Source of the DNA: Harmonia axyridis | Lineage: Eukaryota > Arthropoda > Insecta > Coleoptera > Coccinellidae | Direction: 5' to 3' | Assembly: GCF_914767665.1 (NCBI RefSeq) | Contig: NC_059503.1 | Location: forward strand, 14,136,001 to 14,200,000 | Length of the DNA stretch: 64,000 nt | Part shown: piece after piece, positions 60,028 to 64,000 of the stretch | Numbering within the stretch: position 1 is the stretch's first letter | Layout of the letters: each line of letters begins with the position of its first letter | Translations under genes and position numbers: made by a program | The notes under the pieces: model-generated | Databases searched by the model: none | Told to the model about the DNA's origin: nothing | What the model saw: only the letters and a program-made list of their open reading frames with translations

Positions 60028-61210
60028 AGGCGTACAACTTTGCTTCCGTTTTTTTTTTCGGAATTCGATGCTTTATTGTTAAAAACTGGTCATACATTTA
60101 TGATTCTAAGTATTGTCCATGGCTGGCCACTACTTTCTCTCATATATCGGGTAGCGTACGAATCCTGCGTTGAAAAAACTGGTTATCTTTTGAAGCGATC
60201 CACGAATCGATCCAATCTTTCACTTCTTCACACAAAGTGCTGGTCAGCCAGACCGTGTGCCATTGATTCGAGGGAATAACGTCAGGGGAATACGGCGGGT
60301 GGAGCAGGACTTGACATTTCAATGTTTACAAGTATGTCTTGACCATTTTCGCAACATGGGGTCGAGCATTATCATGCTGCAATGACAATGACGTTGTCAT
60401 CCTCTAAAATCACTTTATCATGTATATTGTTGTATTGTGGCCTATTGTATTCCAATGCTCGGCCAAAACGAATTAATTGCGTTCGATAACGATCGCCTGT
60501 GATTGTTTCAGTCGATTTTAACAACTCATAATACACTACGCCGATCTGGTCGATATTCGGTTTGGCCGTCGACACGGAAGCATGGTCGGGATATCCTAAT
60601 GATTTTCAGCCACAATTCAATGCAGAAATCCCTCCGTTTTTGCCTTGCAAGTAGCTGTTCACAAGCAAACAAACACCGTTCAACATCTTTCGTCTTCAAC
60701 TCGTACGGCACCCAATTTCCTCGTTTCTGAATCATTCCCATGACTTTCAGGTGTTTTGAAATGGCTTGTTGCGTCACTCCCAATGATCCTGACAATTCTT
60801 GTTGCGATCGGCACGAATCTTGATCAAGTAATGCCTCCAATTCTGCATCCTCGAAAACCTTCTCTCTTCCACGCTGGTCTTCGACGTCAAAATCAGCTTT
60901 CTTAAAGCGTTGAAACCACTTTCGGCGAGTTCTTTCACTAATAGGTATTTGAGAGCATTCGTTGAGCCTCAGTCGCAGATTTTTTATATCGAAAGCAGAA
61001 AATTAAATCTTCCTCAAATTACGAGAATTTGGCTCGTAAGCTGACATGTTTAATCGAAAATAACTTCATGATGCAGACACAAATCGAGTAATATTTCGAT
61101 GGCGTTATGTTTACAAATACTTAAGCTTATTGTTTGACATCTACGATCTATTTATTTCGACTACCACTTACCACTACAGCCATCTATTGCAAAACGGCGG
61201 AAGCAAATAG
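60028..61210 (-). pseudogene. Mariner (DD34D) transposase pseudogene, family 2 copy b
   Basis: The left TIR GGCGTACAACTTTGCTTCCG pairs with GGCGGAAGCAAA at about 61195. Minus-strand blocks in order: HTH and MEALLDQDSCRSQQELSGSL, LGVTQQAISKHLKVMGMIQK, then DVERCLFACEQLL (60526-60840). Next, YYELLKSTETITGDRYRTQL (60372-60575), then LLHPPYSPDVIPSN and WIDSWIASKDNQFFQRRIRT near the C-terminus (60140-60322). At least three frameshifts. More complete than copy a at 5200, because the C-terminal part is kept. The first catalytic Asp block is deleted (KRRDFCIELWLK runs into ISRPCF). Confidence 0.85.
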
Positions 61211-61865
61211 TAATACAGCAAGAGCGATGTTATCCTCAATTGGAATTACTTTGTTTTTCAAGCAAACAGCGAATCGTAAAAATAATTTGGTCAGAAATTC
61301 AGCACATTTAGAGCGTAAATTCCCACGAGTACGGCTAATATGAAAACATGATAAATATTTCTCAATCTTATTCAAGTCTTCGAAAACAGAGAGTAATATT
61401 ACTAATTTTTTTCACCGCTTCATAAATAGTTGTTTTGAGTTCCCTTTAATTCCATATAATTCATTTCAACTAAGGCTCCTGGGGTGGTCTGTATAATAAG
61501 ACATTCCTTTATTAAAACCCACATATTTGAGAATAATTCATTTTGCAACTGACACATTAATGAAATTAAAATTCATTTCGAGTTGAATGCAAAATATTTT
61601 GTTTATGTCTGAAGAACGCACAAAATGGAATATTAAAATTATTATTTTTCTTATTTTCAGCTCGGTCAGGTTATTCTTCGTTAATTTTGAAATAAAGCAT
61701 AATTCTATTATGCGGTTAGATTATTCACAACATTGTAATTTCTGAGAGGTCGTTCCCTGAACAGATAGCTCATTTCTTCACAATAAGAGTTTGTGGGAAA
61801 AATCCGACCTCAAATAATGCCGTTTGAAATATTGCTCTCCTGATCATTTTGAAAATATGAGTTTG
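61211..61865. other. No gene seen
   Basis: Non-coding. Confidence 0.5.
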
Positions 61866-62345
61866 ATCGAGATGAACTTCAGCATTTAAATGTAACATGA
61901 CAGTTTCAAGCCTCATGCAAAATTTCATGCTGATCGCGTTACCGAAATAAAAAAAAATCAAGAAGAATATCGGAAAAAACTTAATATTTCAGTAATAACA
62001 GTGTAATGGCAATGTAATGGAGTTGAGATTTTGATTTTTGATAGCAGATCAAGGACAACAGTTCCAAATTTGATGCAGAATATCTTGTTGATTGCATCAT
62101 CAAAACCATAACAAATTCAGACAGAATTACAACTGATTCAACCGCGTTGAAATTTTGCATGTAGATATTCAATGACAAGTTGAAACTGTGTGAAAATTTT
62201 TATGTTGATCGTGTCCATTGAACAATTGTTAATCCAAGCTATATATGGAAACAATTCCGTAACGAAAGATCTAACAAGGTCAAAATCTGTATATGTGAAA
62301 TAACTACACCAATATTCATGACAAATTTTAAGAGGATCGTATCAT
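61866..62345. repeat. Degenerate repeat block, ~120-160-bp spacing
   Basis: Versions of a phrase like CAAATTTCATGTTGATCG-T recur at about 61918, 62065, 62195 and 62325, each followed by a TRYATCA-type tail. The first also matches 42165-42240. Too decayed to define a unit exactly. Confidence 0.45.
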
Positions 62346-62584
62346 CAGAAACCTCCACCTAGATTAACTAACCGACAACAATGACTTCAAGATGAACTCA
62401 CATCTTATTATCATCCTGCGCTCGAAAGTTCCTTATGCCAAGTCAATGTCTTTCTTGTCATATAGTTAATCCCTAAAATTGGTTTTAACTATGTTGTTGG
62501 GTTTTTAGTGTATATGAATAAATGTAAATATAAGCAACGACGAATCTTCGATTTCAACGCTCTTGAGTGTAAAGCAGACGGTGA

Positions 62585-63011
62585 AAGCAGTCCAAAGGTA
62601 CCATCCGCTCAAGCATCAGCTGGCCAGCTATCTTGACAAAAGTAAAATCATCAGCAGTGAATATTACATAAGTTATTCGATGGATTGAGAGCAGAAACGA
62701 AGAAAAATTCAGTGAAATTTCACCAGGACAATGGTCCTTGACATAAATCGATGAAGACCATCGTCAAATTAAACGAAAGGAGCTTCCACCCACCTTATTG
62801 TCCAGATCTGGCCTCAAGGGATTATTGGCTTTCTACAGGCCTCAAAAGAATGCTCGAAGGGAAGAAATTTGTCTCTAATAAAAACGTGATTGTCAAGGTT
62901 GAAGCCTATTTCAAAAACAAAGACGAATCTTTCAGCAGAAAAGGAATGGAAAAGTTAGATGAGCGTTTGAGTACATGCATCATTCTTGAAGGTGACTATA
63001 TTGACAAATAA
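62585..63011 (+). pseudogene. Mariner transposase C-terminal fragment, third lineage
   Basis: Plus strand: FHQDNGP, a stop, HKSMKTIVKLNE, then YCPDLASRDYWL and KRMLEGKKF, ending LEGDYIDK (62751-63011 and upstream). D34D-like spacing is shortened by a deletion before FHPPYCPD. Sequence is well diverged from the mauritiana-type copies M1-M6, so a separate lineage. Confidence 0.75.
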
Positions 63012-63849
63012 GTTCGAATTATTAAGAAAAAAGTTGTTTTTGCTGAGTCTTATTGACTTATTAGTAAATCCCTGAATTTGGTTTTACGCTGTTGGGTTTC
63101 CATATCATGAACAAATTGAAATATTTTATGGGTTCGGTCTCTACTTGATGGAAATATATTACCAAATAAAATAAAAGTAATTTTCACATATATTTCAATG
63201 TCAACAACCCTTTTTTTCTTCAACATTTTGGGTCTTTCAGGTAACATCCCGACGGATTAAAATATTTGTGGAAATTACTCTGTTTTATTTCATCCAAATG
63301 TAAATATCAAAAACGATTAGACTCGAACGAATGCTCAGATTATGATGGCTCATCCCAGCCAGGTTTAATGTCTTTGTTCTTTTCCATTGTGGACAACCGT
63401 ATGAGGATTTCCGAAATCCTTATCCTGCATTGTTCCGGAGTGTTTCTAAATCCGGGATGACTTCCTCTCTAAGGCTCAAATATGAGTCATCATCCAAGAG
63501 ATTTCACGATATATACGATTGCGGTTGCAGTAGCGTTTCAACTTATGGACAAAGGCTTTCTTAACATTCTGGGCACGTTCATTGAATTCCCTCGATTCGA
63601 AGACTATCGGCTTGATTGCCCACGATATTGATACATTGTCCGTGATAAAATTGCACGGAAAATCTGATGTGGCTGGCCTTTATGGCTCAACAGAAGGTAC
63701 GTTCACTCTGGTATCAATTTTTATACAAGGTGTATCAAAAGGAAGTTTATATTGGCTCAATTTGGAGGGGCGTGGAGAATATTTCGACGGTATGCTGGTT
63801 CTTGGGAATTTAGTCACTATGCTGCGTTTCTTGGGAGCGGATTGCGCGA
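63012..63849. other. No gene seen; open frame of unknown meaning at 63582
   Basis: A plus-strand frame from 63582 runs to 63920 (112 codons). Its last part overlaps the transposase-like helix region below. The first about 85 residues show no motif I recognise. Confidence 0.4.
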
Positions 63850-64000
63850 TGTGCGCATGCAAATTTTACAAAAATGGTAATTCCGAGAATATACGCGAAG
63901 AAATTTCTTCGATATTATAGGGTGAATGATGCGCTAAGTATTTCCCTCATTTGGAAATGGGTGAAAAAGTTTGAGGAGACCGGACTAGATAAACCAAAAC
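63850..64000 (+). pseudogene. Transposase helix-turn-helix start, running off the edge
   Basis: The plus strand reads CKFYKNGNSEN, then in another frame SISLIWKWVKKFEETGLDKP. This resembles the N-terminal DNA-binding domain of DD41D/rosa-type transposases (xxYYxNGxS ... WVxKFEETG). A frame break lies between the two halves. The rest is beyond the window. Confidence 0.5.

Noticed and set aside
63582..63849. ORF at the right edge as a host gene
   Set aside because: No motif in its first 85 residues, and its end merges with a transposase-like helix region, so it is more likely part of a decayed element.

Overview
This is AT-rich eukaryotic DNA, almost certainly from an insect. Beetle is my guess from the mix of mobile elements, but nothing here proves the order. 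I see no bacterial operons, CRISPR arrays, rRNA operons or intact viruses. One host gene can be supported. It is a classical cadherin-type gene on the minus strand with two coding exons in view: a signal-peptide exon (38710-38765) and an exon carrying most of the first cadherin repeat (1069-1277). Both have consensus splice sites, and the junction phases match (1 nt + 2 nt), which gives one intron of about 37.4 kb. The remaining exons lie left of base 1. At least one 5' untranslated exon and the promoter lie to the right of 38765, and I could not locate them.

Everything else I can identify is mobile DNA, mostly dead. Within the big intron, from left to right: a fold-back element with CRE-like ends (450-908), a CAGGGT-ended inverted-repeat element (1623-2343), a DD41D mariner relic (2500-3187), a hAT relic (3188-3985), a mariner (5200-6177), a non-LTR retrotransposon 3' half (7200-8300), a Tc1-like DD34E element (9124-10460), a MITE (11130-11717), a second hAT relic split by another MITE (12920-14020), a complex fold-back (14690-15910), a mariner joined to a retrotransposon tail (16902-17830), an RT fragment (19870-20235), further MITEs, a DD41D deletion derivative (24268-25219), a solo LTR (25988-26428), a Tigger/pogo relic (26848-27484), and a cluster of mauritiana-type mariners (27525-38318).

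Right of the signal-peptide exon (38766-64000) come a non-LTR element fragment, a third hAT relic with a clear 8-bp target duplication, three more DD41D derivatives, several CAGGGTG-ended palindromic elements (two of exactly 672 bp), nested insertions up to three layers deep, a second copy of the 5.2-kb mariner family, and a transposase helix-turn-helix fragment running off the right edge.

The genes do not form a pathway; the layout is a cadherin locus inflated by waves of DNA transposons. The most informative points are: (1) five DD41D copies share one internal deletion that removes part of the DNA-binding region but keeps the catalytic triad; (2) a repeated TA-flanked CAGGGTG terminus marks many elements; (3) nesting lets the insertions be ordered in time; (4) near-full-length mariners in opposite orientation could fold in the intron RNA. 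I did not find a convincing new multi-gene system.
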